From contig NZ_JACRTD010000010.1 of the NCBI RefSeq assembly GCF_014385085.1, positions 4,277-68,276 on the forward strand: a DNA stretch of 64,000 nucleotides, written 5' to 3'. The translations under genes were made by a program, and so were the position numbers. This stretch comes from Youxingia wuxianensis. Lineage in GTDB: Bacteria > Bacillota > Clostridia > Oscillospirales > Ruminococcaceae. The notes beneath the pieces were generated by a model. The model was not told where the DNA came from, ran no database searches, and saw nothing but the letters and a program-made list of their open reading frames with translations. Each line of letters begins with the position of its first letter. Position 1 is the first letter of the stretch. This document shows positions 1 to 12,944 of the stretch, one piece after another.

Positions 1-1407
<1,407 letters not shown>

Positions 1408-1417
1408 TTATTTTTCT

Positions 1418-1446
1418 AAAAGGGGAAGCGTCACGCTTCCCCTTTT
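1418..1446 (-). terminator. Terminator after pyrG
   Basis: A perfect 13-bp inverted repeat (aaaaggggaagcg / cgcttcccctttt) with a 3-nt loop lies just downstream of the pyrG stop on the minus strand. The U-tract on that strand is short, being part of the stem, so efficiency may be partial and metG could be read through. Confidence 0.75.
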
Positions 1447-1457
1447 GGATGGCAGAT

Positions 1458-3216
<1,759 letters not shown>

Positions 3217-3254
3217 TATGGGAAACCCACTCGCACACGGAAAACTTTTTAAAA

Positions 3255-4409
3255 TTACAGAGGACATTTACACACATCCGCTAAAATAATATACAGCTTG
3301 GAGAATTTATCGCACAGATAATCAACCGGTTCGCAATGCACCGCATAGGGCAGAGAGGGATCATCTGTAACAGGAAGGGTAAATACCACCGTAGTACCTT
3401 CTCCACAAATGGACTGGAGAGCGATAGTACCTTTGTGGCAGGCGATTGCCTGTTTAGCCACCGTAAGTCCCAGCCCATTGCCGGAGAAAGGCTCCCCAGT
3501 ATGGTCGTAGGAGAAGAACGGCTCAAATACCCGAGGCTGAATGTGGGTAGGGATCCCCAGCCCCTTGTCCGAGATAGAAACACTGACGTTATTGGTTATA
3601 TTACGTACCTTGACATAAATCGCGTTGCCATTTTTGGTATAATGGCTTGCGTTGGAGATGATATTGAGCAGGGCGCAGGAAAGCTTGTCCGTATCACAAA
3701 CCATAATCACGCTCTCTTCTGGAATATCATAAAGCAGAGGAATGCCCAAAGGCTCCAAAAGGACCCGGGCGGCGTCAAAGATATCCGACAGATATTTAAA
3801 GATATTGACCCGGGAAAAGGCCATCTCATTGAGTCCATTAGTATATTTGGTATATTCTGAGATGTTTACACAGCTGCGCAGCATTTTATAGGCGTTTATA
3901 TTGATAGTATCGATGTAGTCCATACATTTGTTATCCACTTCCGAGGGGTCGGCACAGGAAATGTTATGCGCCAGCAGCGACAGCATAGAAAAGATCACTG
4001 TCAAAGGGGTGCGGTACTGGTTGGTAAAAGTGGAAATCACACGGGTGACCCCTTCCGGCTGCAGGGCGGTTCCCTGGTCGGAGATAGGGGAAAAAAACAC
4101 ACAATAATAATCTTCTCTCCCCACGATAGCGGGGGAAAAGGTCATTGAAAAATCAGAATAGGGCATACCGAGACTTTTATAAACAAACACGCCATTTTTA
4201 CGGATTTCCGCCTTGATATATTCTGCGTTAAATCCAGGCATAATAGATAACACGCCATCTGGCAGCTCAATGCCGGTATGGTCCTTTTTGGCTGCATCAT
4301 TACACCAAATTACCCGAAATGTGCCATCCAATATGGCAATAGCTATATGGGAAGCCTGATACATGGACTTAATGTTCTGTATGAAGCCTTTTGCGCTATT
4401 TTGTTCCAT
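3255..4409 (-). CDS. Histidine-kinase-like signalling protein lacking the phosphoacceptor His
   Basis: A 384-residue soluble protein with no membrane segment. Residues about 15-110 look like a PAS-type sensor. Residues 125-190 form a dimerisation region in which the canonical SHELRTPL reads TNQYRTPL, so Asn130 occupies the phosphoacceptor position. Residues 235-345 are a clear HATPase domain: N box with N249 and N253, G1 DKGLGIP at 281-287, F box EPFF at 296-299, and G2 GNGLGL at 310-315. ATP binding therefore looks intact while autophosphorylation on the usual His cannot occur. No response regulator is adjacent. The ATG at 4409 follows GAAAGGA. Its target is unknown; a scaffold, a phosphatase, or a kinase phosphorylating another protein are all possible. 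Confidence 0.8.
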   Translation of the reverse strand: MEQNSAKGFIQNIKSMYQASHIAIAILDGTFRVIWCNDAAKKDHTGIELPDGVLSIMPGFNAEYIKAEIRKNGVFVYKSLGMPYSDFSMTFSPAIVGREDYYCVFFSPISDQGTALQPEGVTRVISTFTNQYRTPLTVIFSMLSLLAHNISCADPSEVDNKCMDYIDTININAYKMLRSCVNISEYTKYTNGLNEMAFSRVNIFKYLSDIFDAARVLLEPLGIPLLYDIPEESVIMVCDTDKLSCALLNIISNASHYTKNGNAIYVKVRNITNNVSVSISDKGLGIPTHIQPRVFEPFFSYDHTGEPFSGNGLGLTVAKQAIACHKGTIALQSICGEGTTVVFTLPVTDDPSLPYAVHCEPVDYLCDKFSKLYIILADVCKCPL

Positions 4410-4582
4410 ATTTAAATCCTTTCACCACGTAAGTAAATACTATTATTTGTCACACGCTTTCCTAATATTAATATCACCCCAAATATATATAGATTTATTA
4501 TATAATATCAGTTGGTGGTTTTCAATAAAAACAAGGGAATAAAAGAGAGTAGTTTGAAAAAAATAAAAGAAAATCGTTTTTA

Positions 4583-4612
4583 TTTTATCAAAGATATTGT
4601 AGTTTTATCAAA
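4583..4612 (+). repeat. Tandem TTTTATCAAA repeats upstream of gap
   Basis: The 10-mer TTTTATCAAA occurs at 4583-4592 and again at 4603-4612, exactly 20 bp apart (two helical turns on the same face). A TATAAT hexamer lies at 4631-4636, 23 bases before the gap start codon. The arrangement looks like a two-site operator at the gap promoter, but no regulator is identified. Confidence 0.45.
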
Positions 4613-4622
4613 AGTGTTATAG

Positions 4623-5672
<1,050 letters not shown>

Positions 5673-5700
5673 GAAACCGTTAATATAAAATGGTGAAGCA

Positions 5701-5730
5701 AGGCCGCTGCGTTTACGCAGCGGCCTTTTG
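5701..5730 (+). terminator. Terminator of gap
   Basis: Perfect 11-bp stem aggccgctgcg / cgcagcggcct with loop ttta, followed by TTT. It is G+C-rich and compact, a strong intrinsic terminator. Confidence 0.9.
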
Positions 5731-5882
5731 CATTTGAGTGATTAACACAATTTACCGCTTCGTTTCGACAGGAGGGGTATGATATAATAATTCGTGGACC
5801 TTTTTGGGAGCCAAGCAGGTGACTTTTCCCTGGGGGGAAAGAAGAAGGGAAATAGGAGAATAGTAAATCTTTCCAAGATTTT

Positions 5883-5929
5883 TTTGTGAAAAATCACAAA
5901 TTGACAAACATTTTACCATTCTTTTTACT
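5883..5929 (+). promoter_or_regulatory. Palindrome and candidate promoter before the glg operon
   Basis: TTTGTGA-AAAA-TCACAAA (5883-5900) is a perfect 7+4+7 inverted repeat. It abuts TTGACA (5901-5906), which is followed after 17 bp by TTTACT (5924-5929), a plausible sigma-A promoter about 70 bases before glgB. A TTCGACAGG stretch at 5764-5772 resembles a degenerate Spo0A box. The 330 bases between gap and glgB hold no credible gene. Confidence 0.5.
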
Positions 5930-6001
5930 GGATATTTCACAATAAATACTTGAAATATCATAGGAATACTGATAGAATATAGAAAAAGGGAGGTGAGTAC
6001 A

Positions 6002-8131
6002 ATGGCAAAGAAGGATTTACCATTGTATTTGTTCCATCAAGGAACCAACTATAAAACATATGAGTTTTTGGGAGCACACCCCGCGAAAAAGGGGAGAGCG
6101 CAGGGCTATGTTTTCCGTACCTGGGCGCCCCATGCCCAAAGCGTATCTGTGGTAGGCGATTTTAACGGATGGAATCCACAGGCCAATCCCATGGTTATGT
6201 TGGGAAGTCATGGGGTTTGGGAATGTTTTGTACCCGGACTTAAACGATATGATCTTTATAAATTCAACATCAAGGCCGCGGACGGCCGAGAAATTTTAAA
6301 AGCGGACCCTTATGCGTTTCATGCCCAGACCGCGCCGGAAACCGCTTCAAAAATTTACGATATTGAAGGCTATGAGTGGAATGATGGAGAATGGGCTGAA
6401 AGCCATCGGGGAAAAAATCCATACCGAAGCCCGATGAATATTTATGAGGTTCATTTGGGCTCCTGGAAGCGGTATGAGGATGGAAACAGTTTCAGTTATC
6501 GCAAATTTGCGGACGAATTAGTGGAATATTTAACTCATATGGGGTATAACTATGTAGAGTTGATGCCTTTGATGGAGTATCCCTATGACGGCTCTTGGGG
6601 TTATCAGGTCACCGGTTACTATGCCCCTACTTCCCGCTACGGCACCCCCCACGATTTTATGTATTTGGTGGACAAGTGCCATCAGGCGGGCATAGGGGTA
6701 ATTATGGATTGGGTACCGGCCCATTTTCCAAAGGACGCCCATGGGCTGTATGAATTTGACGGACAGCCTTTGTATGAATATGAGGAGCCCCACAAGCGGG
6801 AACATCCTCACTGGGGGACTAGGGTGTTTGACTATGGAAGAAACGAGGTAGTTTGCTTCCTGGTTTCCAACGCCATGTTCTGGGTGGAAAAATATCATAT
6901 TGACGGTCTGCGGGTGGACGCGGTGGCTTCTATGCTTTATTTGGATTATGGTCGGCAGGATTGGGAGTGGGTTCCCAATATGAACGGCGGCCGGGAAAAT
7001 CTGGAAGCGGTAGCCTTTTTACAGAAGCTGAATACAGCGGTGCTTACTGAACACCCCAGCGCGTTAATGATCGCGGAAGAATCCACCGCCTGGCCGTTAG
7101 TGACAAAACCCGCCTATGTAGGAGGGCTTGGTTTTAATTTTAAATGGAACATGGGGTGGATGAACGATATGCTTCATTACACCTCTCTGGATCCTATTTA
7201 CCGCAGTTATAATCATGATAAATTGACATTCAGTCTGTTTTACGCATTTTCCGAGAACTTTATCCTGCCCATTTCCCATGATGAAGTGGTCCATGGAAAA
7301 GCTTCCTTGATCAATAAGATGCCCGGTGATTACCAGATGAAATTCGCCGGGGTACGTACCTTTTTAGCGTATATGATGTCCCATCCGGGCAAGAAGCTTC
7401 TGTTTATGGGTTGTGAGTTCGGCCAGTTTATCGAATGGAATTATAAACAGCAGCTGGATTGGCTGTTGCTGGATTATGAATCCCACGGAAAGCTTCAGGA
7501 GTTTACCCGCCGGCTGAATCATTTCTATCTGGAGAACCCGGCTATGTGGCAGGTAGAGGACAGTTGGGAAGGGTTTAACTGGATCGCCCATGACGATCAT
7601 CAGCGCAATATTGTTGTGTATAAGCGCATAGATGAGGGGGGCGAGGAAGTGTTTGTGGTGTGCAACTTCGCGCCGGTGCTCCGGGAAAATTACCGGATAG
7701 GCGTTTCCCCCGCCAGAATGTACGAGGAGGTATTTAATACTGACGACGTAGATTTCGGCGGAAGCGGTATTACCAACGGAAAATCTATCAAGGTGCAGAA
7801 TATTGCGGATCACGATATGAAACAGTCGATTTCAATTACGCTTCCGCCTCTTTCGGTGCTTTACCTAAAGGCCAAAGGCAGAAGAAACAAGGCAGGAGGA
7901 AAAAAGCTGGAGACGCTTGTGGAAAAATCTTCTGCGTCAGCGAAAAAACCGGCGGTAAAAAAACCTGCCGCTAAAAAAACGGCGGGAACAGCCAAAACGC
8001 AAAAATCCTCGGAATCGCCAGAGATAAAAACGGCTTCCGACCCAAAAGCGCCGGCGAAAAAAGCTGCTGGGCCGAAAACACAAAAGAAGACTTCAAAAGC
8101 GAGTGTGGATAAGAAATCGTCTGAAAAATGA
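6002..8131 (+). CDS. glgB: 1,4-alpha-glucan branching enzyme with a basic C-terminal tail
   Basis: Introduces alpha-1,6 branches into glycogen. The 709-residue protein has an N-terminal carbohydrate-binding module (about 25-130), a GH13 barrel with DGLRVDAVASM, IAEESTAWP and SHDEVVHGK, and a C-terminal beta domain to about residue 620. After this comes a tail of about 80 residues (roughly 626-709) dominated by Lys, Ala, Pro, Ser and Thr with repeated AKKPA-like units, resembling histone H1 tails and not part of the usual enzyme. The ATG at 6002 is preceded by GGGAGG; the in-frame GTG at 5993 overlaps that site. First gene of glgB-glgC-glgD-glgA. Confidence 0.96.
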   Translation: MAKKDLPLYLFHQGTNYKTYEFLGAHPAKKGRAQGYVFRTWAPHAQSVSVVGDFNGWNPQANPMVMLGSHGVWECFVPGLKRYDLYKFNIKAADGREILKADPYAFHAQTAPETASKIYDIEGYEWNDGEWAESHRGKNPYRSPMNIYEVHLGSWKRYEDGNSFSYRKFADELVEYLTHMGYNYVELMPLMEYPYDGSWGYQVTGYYAPTSRYGTPHDFMYLVDKCHQAGIGVIMDWVPAHFPKDAHGLYEFDGQPLYEYEEPHKREHPHWGTRVFDYGRNEVVCFLVSNAMFWVEKYHIDGLRVDAVASMLYLDYGRQDWEWVPNMNGGRENLEAVAFLQKLNTAVLTEHPSALMIAEESTAWPLVTKPAYVGGLGFNFKWNMGWMNDMLHYTSLDPIYRSYNHDKLTFSLFYAFSENFILPISHDEVVHGKASLINKMPGDYQMKFAGVRTFLAYMMSHPGKKLLFMGCEFGQFIEWNYKQQLDWLLLDYESHGKLQEFTRRLNHFYLENPAMWQVEDSWEGFNWIAHDDHQRNIVVYKRIDEGGEEVFVVCNFAPVLRENYRIGVSPARMYEEVFNTDDVDFGGSGITNGKSIKVQNIADHDMKQSISITLPPLSVLYLKAKGRRNKAGGKKLETLVEKSSASAKKPAVKKPAAKKTAGTAKTQKSSESPEIKTASDPKAPAKKAAGPKTQKKTSKASVDKKSSEK

Positions 8132-8192
8132 TCCTGGCTGCCCAAGAGAATTTGGTAGAGAATGGAAAGTTTGATATAAAGGGGGACCAACC

Positions 8193-9404
8193 ATGTTTCG
8201 CAAGAAGGAATGGATAGCAATGCTGCTGGCCGGGGGGCAGGGCAGCAGGCTGTACACCCTGACGCAAAACCTAGCTAAACCGGCGGTGCCGTTTGGCGGA
8301 AAATACAGGATTATCGATTTCCCGTTGTCCAACTGTGTCAACTCAGGGATCGATACGGTAGGAGTGCTTACCCAGTATCAGCCTTTGGTGCTCAATGAGT
8401 ACATAGGCAACGGGCAGCCCTGGGATTTGGACCGCAATGACGGAGGAGTATTTGTGCTTCCGCCATATCAGAAGAGTTCTGGTTCCGACTGGTACACCGG
8501 CACGGCCAACGCCATCTATCAGAACATCAATTTTATTCAGCGGTACGACCCGGAATACGTCCTTATCTTATCTGGGGACCATATCTATAAAATGGATTAT
8601 GAGAAGATGCTCGCGTATCACAAAGAAAAAGAGGCGGACTGCACTATCGCCGTATTCCAGGTTCCTATGGAGGAAGCGCCTAGATTCGGTATTATGAATA
8701 CCTATCCGGACGGCACTATTTTTGAATTTGAGGAAAAGCCGCCCAAGCCTAAGAGCAACCTGGCTTCTATGGGAATATATATTTTCACCTGGAAAAAACT
8801 GAAAAAGTATCTGGAAAACGACGCCAACGATCCGATCTCCTCCAAAGATTTCGGAAAGGATATTATTCCTGCTATGCTGGGGGACGGGCAGAAATTAGCC
8901 GCCTATCCCTTTGAAGGTTACTGGAAAGACGTAGGAACGATTGACAGTCTGTGGGAAGCAAATATGGACTTGCTGGACCCGAATGTTCCTTTGGATTTAT
9001 ATGATGACTCTTGGAAGATTTACGCCAGAAATCCGGTGATGCCGCCCCATTATATCGCGCCGGGGGCTACTGTACAGAATTCTATGGTAACCGAGGGATG
9101 TTATATTGCCGGGCATATTGATTTTTCCATCGTGTTCTCCGGGGTTACTATTGAAGAAGGGGCGATCGTCCGGGATTCGATTGTCATGCCGGGTGCGGTG
9201 ATCAGATCCGGCGCTTTGGTAGAATATGCAATTATCGCGGAAAACGCTGTGATTGGTGAAAATGCGGTTGTGGGGCAACGTCCGGAAAATGCACAGGACA
9301 AATCCGCCTGGGGGGTGGCGGTCATTGGAAACGCCGTCACTATTGGCGCAGGGGCTGTCGTGCCTGCAAAAGCTATGATTGATAAAGATGTGGAGGGGGT
9401 GTAA
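8193..9404 (+). CDS. glgC: Glucose-1-phosphate adenylyltransferase, catalytic subunit
   Basis: Makes ADP-glucose from ATP and glucose 1-phosphate, the committed step of glycogen synthesis. The 403-residue protein has the nucleotidyltransferase signature [10 protein letters not shown] near residues 11-20, the substrate loop [15 protein letters not shown], and a C-terminal left-handed beta-helix with hexapeptide repeats. It lies 61 bases after glgB and 6 bases before glgD, so the three are co-transcribed. A G-rich ribosome site (ggggga) precedes the ATG. Confidence 0.97.
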   Translation: MFRKKEWIAMLLAGGQGSRLYTLTQNLAKPAVPFGGKYRIIDFPLSNCVNSGIDTVGVLTQYQPLVLNEYIGNGQPWDLDRNDGGVFVLPPYQKSSGSDWYTGTANAIYQNINFIQRYDPEYVLILSGDHIYKMDYEKMLAYHKEKEADCTIAVFQVPMEEAPRFGIMNTYPDGTIFEFEEKPPKPKSNLASMGIYIFTWKKLKKYLENDANDPISSKDFGKDIIPAMLGDGQKLAAYPFEGYWKDVGTIDSLWEANMDLLDPNVPLDLYDDSWKIYARNPVMPPHYIAPGATVQNSMVTEGCYIAGHIDFSIVFSGVTIEEGAIVRDSIVMPGAVIRSGALVEYAIIAENAVIGENAVVGQRPENAQDKSAWGVAVIGNAVTIGAGAVVPAKAMIDKDVEGV

Positions 9405-9410
9405 GCTGCT

Positions 9411-10538
9411 ATGAGAGAAAATAAGGCGTTAGGAATTTTATTTTCCAATATGCATGACAGTATTTTAGGGGAGCTTACAGAACTTCGTACCACCGGATCT
9501 GTACCTTATGGCGGCAGATATCGTCTGATCGATTTTGCTCTGTCCAGTATGGTAAACTCCGATATTATGGATATTGGTATTATCACCAAAAGCAACTATC
9601 AATCCCTGATGGACCATGTGGGCGCAGGGCGGGCATACGATCTGGCACGAAAACGGGGCGGGCTTCGGATATTGCCGCCTTTCGCTTCCACCAACGCCTC
9701 CGGGATCTACCGCGGCAGACTGGAGGCGCTGACCAACGCTACGGAATTTATCCGGCGCAACGACGCAAAATATGTAGTGTTGGGAGACTGTGACTTGATC
9801 GCCAATATCGATTTGCGTCAGGTAATTAACCAGCATATTCATACCGGAGCGTACGCTACCTTAGTGTATAAAAAAGAAGAAGTGTTTCCGGAAGATATCC
9901 GTGACACCATTGTACTTGGGATAGAGGAACAGACGGATAATATCATCGATATCCGCCATCATCCGGACGTCAAGGGAGAACAGAATGTCTTTTTGAATCT
10001 TGCTGTCTTTGAAAAGAACGTGCTGGAAAAGATTATTTCCGACGGCAAAAGCCATGGCCATTATTCTATGATGCGCAGCGTGCTTCAGCCGGGAATAGGG
10101 AAGCTTAATCTGAAAGGATATGAGTTTACCGGCTACTCCCACAAAATTTCCAGTATGAAGTCTTATTTCGCCGCCAACATGGAACTGCTGGATTTGGAAG
10201 TCAGAACCGCTCTGTTCCCGAAAAATAAGCCGATTTATACCAAAGTCAGGGATCAGGTGCCGGTAAAATATGGGTTAAACGCTCAGGTAAGCAATTCCCT
10301 GATCGCCGATGGATGCGTAATTCATGGAAAAGTGGAAAATTGCGTTGTATTCCGCGGAGCGAAAGTCGGCCGGGGAGCTACAATTAAAAATTGTATTGTT
10401 ATGCAGAATACTATTATCGGCGATAACGCCTATTTGGAATATGTTATTACAGACAAAGATGTATTAATCAGCGATTCCCGGACTTTGGTGGGATACGAAA
10501 CCTACCCTACTTATATCACCAAGGGCAGCAGAGTGTAA
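9411..10538 (+). CDS. glgD: Glucose-1-phosphate adenylyltransferase, GlgD regulatory subunit
   Basis: A 375-residue paralogue of GlgC in which the catalytic GGxGxRL loop is degenerate: the N-terminus reads LGILFSNMHDSILGELTELR. The PYGGRYRLIDF segment and the C-terminal beta-helix are kept. In Gram-positive bacteria GlgD forms a heterotetramer with GlgC and tunes its activity, and the 6-base spacing to glgC fits an obligate partner. Confidence 0.95.
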   Translation: MRENKALGILFSNMHDSILGELTELRTTGSVPYGGRYRLIDFALSSMVNSDIMDIGIITKSNYQSLMDHVGAGRAYDLARKRGGLRILPPFASTNASGIYRGRLEALTNATEFIRRNDAKYVVLGDCDLIANIDLRQVINQHIHTGAYATLVYKKEEVFPEDIRDTIVLGIEEQTDNIIDIRHHPDVKGEQNVFLNLAVFEKNVLEKIISDGKSHGHYSMMRSVLQPGIGKLNLKGYEFTGYSHKISSMKSYFAANMELLDLEVRTALFPKNKPIYTKVRDQVPVKYGLNAQVSNSLIADGCVIHGKVENCVVFRGAKVGRGATIKNCIVMQNTIIGDNAYLEYVITDKDVLISDSRTLVGYETYPTYITKGSRV

Positions 10539-10543
10539 AATGC

Positions 10544-10589
10544 AAACGCCCGCCGCCTGTGAAAATTGTTTTTCAAGCGGTGGGCGTTT
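10544..10589 (+). terminator. Terminator-like hairpin between glgD and glgA
   Basis: Perfect 13-bp inverted repeat aaacgcccgccgc / gcggtgggcgttt with one G-T pair and a 20-nt loop lies between glgD and glgA. The T-stretch after it is short (TTTATT), so it may be a leaky terminator or a processing site that lowers glgA expression relative to glgBCD. Confidence 0.55.
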
Positions 10590-10639
10590 ATTCATTCTCA
10601 CAAGAGTCTGCCACAGCAGGAAATAATGGAGGTACACCA

Positions 10640-12067
10640 GTGAAAATTTTATTTGTAGCATCAGAAGCCAACCCTTTTATCGCTACCGGAGGCTTAGCGG
10701 ATGTAGCGGGTTCTTTGCCCCGGGCAGTCCGCAATTACCATCAGGCGTGCAGAGTGGTAATACCGCTTTACAGCACCATCGATCCTGAACTGCGCTCCAA
10801 GATGAAATTTGTATGTAACTTTGTGGTTCCTTTGAGCTGGCGCAACCAGTATTGCGGGGTTTTTGAAGCCAACCACAATGGGGTGATCTATTACTTTATT
10901 GACAATGAGTATTACTTCAAACGGGATAAAGGCATTTATGGGTACTATGATGACGCGGAACGGTTCGCATTTTTCTCCAAGGCAGTATTGGAAATGCTTC
11001 AGTATATTGATTTTACCCCAGATGTGCTTCATTGTAACGATTGGCAGTCCGCGATGGTGCCGGTTTATTTAAATTTGTTCTACCGGGACATTGAAAAATA
11101 TAAAAATATCCGCACGGTCTTTACTATCCATAATATTCAGTATCAGGGAAAATATGGGATGGAAATTGCCTCAGATGTATTGGGACTTCCTTATTATGCT
11201 GCGCCTACCGTCATGTATGACGGCTGTTTAAACATGATGAAAGGTGCGGTTGAAATGGCGGATTATGTGACTACCGTCAGCCCCACCTATGCCAAGGAGA
11301 TTACAGATCCGTGGTATTCCCATGGACTGGACCGGCTGCTGCGGGCAAACCAGCATAAGCTGGTGGGCATTCTCAACGGAATTGACACCGCAAGTTACAA
11401 TCCGAAAACGGATCCGGCTTTGTTTGTTAATTATGACGCCGCCTCCTTGGAGAAAAAAGCAGAGGGGAAGGTAGCGCTGCAGGAATATATGGGACTTGCC
11501 AAGAACAAGGATGTACTGCTGTTGAGCATTGTCACCCGGTTTGTTTCTCATAAAGGGATCGATCTGATCCAATATATTTTTGACGAGCTGATGCGTCGGG
11601 AAATTCAGGTAGTGGCATTGGGGTCGGGAGATTATATTTTTGAAAGCTTCTTTGAGGAGATGCAGAGAAAATATCCAGGACGTATGGCGGTAAAGATTGG
11701 ATTTATCCCCGACTTAGCGCGCAAAATTTATGCAGGCTCGGATGTATTCCTGATGCCCTCAAAAAGCGAGCCCTGCGGGCTGGCCCAGATGGTGGCTTTG
11801 CGCTATGGCACTCTGCCTATTGTCCGGGAAACCGGCGGGTTGAAGGATTCTATTATCGATATGGGGGCAGAGGGCGGAAACGGCTTTACCTTTAAAACCT
11901 ATAACGCCCACGATATGCTGGGCGCCATTGACCGCGCAGGCGGACTGTATTATAACCGGGAGCTTTGGCCTGGGGTGGTGGAACACGCTATGGCATGCGA
12001 TTTTACCTGGGGGCGTTCCGCGGTACAGTATATTGACCTGTATAAAAATATCACCGGAAATCAATAA
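10640..12067 (+). CDS. glgA: Glycogen synthase (ADP-glucose type)
   Basis: Transfers glucose from ADP-glucose to the growing alpha-1,4 chain. The 475-residue protein is a GT5-family GT-B glycosyltransferase. The N-terminus (ILFVASEANPFIATGGLADV) carries the ADP-glucose-binding GGL motif, and the C-terminal domain has PSKSEPCGLAQM with the catalytic Glu. The start is GTG at 10640, 7 bases after GGAGG (10628-10632). An upstream in-frame codon at 10559 lies inside the preceding hairpin and is rejected. Last gene of the glg cluster; no glgP or pullulanase gene follows. Confidence 0.96.
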   Translation: MKILFVASEANPFIATGGLADVAGSLPRAVRNYHQACRVVIPLYSTIDPELRSKMKFVCNFVVPLSWRNQYCGVFEANHNGVIYYFIDNEYYFKRDKGIYGYYDDAERFAFFSKAVLEMLQYIDFTPDVLHCNDWQSAMVPVYLNLFYRDIEKYKNIRTVFTIHNIQYQGKYGMEIASDVLGLPYYAAPTVMYDGCLNMMKGAVEMADYVTTVSPTYAKEITDPWYSHGLDRLLRANQHKLVGILNGIDTASYNPKTDPALFVNYDAASLEKKAEGKVALQEYMGLAKNKDVLLLSIVTRFVSHKGIDLIQYIFDELMRREIQVVALGSGDYIFESFFEEMQRKYPGRMAVKIGFIPDLARKIYAGSDVFLMPSKSEPCGLAQMVALRYGTLPIVRETGGLKDSIIDMGAEGGNGFTFKTYNAHDMLGAIDRAGGLYYNRELWPGVVEHAMACDFTWGRSAVQYIDLYKNITGNQ

Positions 12068-12070
12068 AAT

Positions 12071-12103
12071 AATAAAAGCGGCAGTGCTTCTGCCGCTTTT
12101 ATT
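12071..12103. terminator. Bidirectional terminator between glgA and prmC
   Basis: Perfect 14-bp stem aataaaagcggcag / ctgccgcttttatt with a 5-nt loop. Converging genes share it: it follows the glgA stop and overlaps the prmC stop codon (12102-12104). A/T flanks give U-tracts on both strands. Confidence 0.9.
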
Positions 12104-12941
12104 ATTCTTTTTTTCCGATAGTTACCCGCTCTATTCCTGCCAGATCGGGGATGGACTTAATTTGTACATACCCATTTTCTTTCAGCAACCGCCGCACCGA
12201 AGGCGCCTGCTGATATCCTGCTTCCAAGGCCAGCCAGCCGCCTGGTTTGAGGTAAGGATAATAAAGCGCCGGCAGACTGCGGTAAAAAGTAAGGCCGTCC
12301 TCTCCGCCGCATAGGGCTGATGCAGGCTCTTGTTTTACCTGCAGCGGCAAAGAAGCCATCTCATGTGCTGAGATATAAGGAGGATTGGATACAATCAAGT
12401 CTGCGGAAGGCAGCGGCGGCGGAGACAGAACATCTGCGAGAAGAGGGGAGAGGTTGGAACAGCCGCTGCGCCGGATGTTCTTTTCAAGATAAGCATACGC
12501 CTGCTCATACAGCTCCAGGGCATAGACCATAGCGTCCCGGCGATTATGGGCCAGAGAAACCGCCACGCATCCGCTGCCGCTGCACAGATCATAAATTGTC
12601 GGTCCGGTTATCCCCTGTATCAGTTTTAATCCGGTTTCCACTAAAATTTCCGTGTCCGGCTGTGGAATCAGCACGCCAGGTCCTACATAGAAAGGAAGGC
12701 CGAAAAATTCCCACTCTCCCAGTAAATACTGAAGGGGTTCGCCGTCTAAATACCGGCGGCATAAGGAGAAAAATAATTCGCAGTCCTGCTTTAAGGCGGG
12801 TCCGTCCTCTGGGGATAAGCGCCGCCGGTCCCTGTGGAACACTTTCTCAAAAAGACAGGAAATATCAAACACACAGGTATCAGCCTGTGTGTTTGTTTTT
12901 ACCAAAGTTATTCCCTTTTGATACGCTTGAAGAAAGGTCAT
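12102..12941 (-). CDS. prmC: Peptide chain release factor N5-glutamine methyltransferase
   Basis: Methylates the Gln of the GGQ motif in release factors RF1 and RF2, using S-adenosylmethionine. The 279-residue protein has an N-terminal helical domain, the SAM-binding glycine motif (YDLCSGSGCVAVSLA) and the substrate-binding NPPYI motif. Its ATG is 3 bases after the DUF1385 gene's stop, so the two genes form an operon. No prfA neighbour is present, unlike in many genomes. Confidence 0.93.
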   Translation of the reverse strand: MTFLQAYQKGITLVKTNTQADTCVFDISCLFEKVFHRDRRRLSPEDGPALKQDCELFFSLCRRYLDGEPLQYLLGEWEFFGLPFYVGPGVLIPQPDTEILVETGLKLIQGITGPTIYDLCSGSGCVAVSLAHNRRDAMVYALELYEQAYAYLEKNIRRSGCSNLSPLLADVLSPPPLPSADLIVSNPPYISAHEMASLPLQVKQEPASALCGGEDGLTFYRSLPALYYPYLKPGGWLALEAGYQQAPSVRRLLKENGYVQIKSIPDLAGIERVTIGKKE

Positions 12942-12944
12942 AGC

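Noticed and set aside
5752..5961. 69-residue minus-strand frame between gap and glgB
   Set aside because: No ribosome site; it runs across the palindrome and candidate promoter and looks like chance in A/T-rich DNA.
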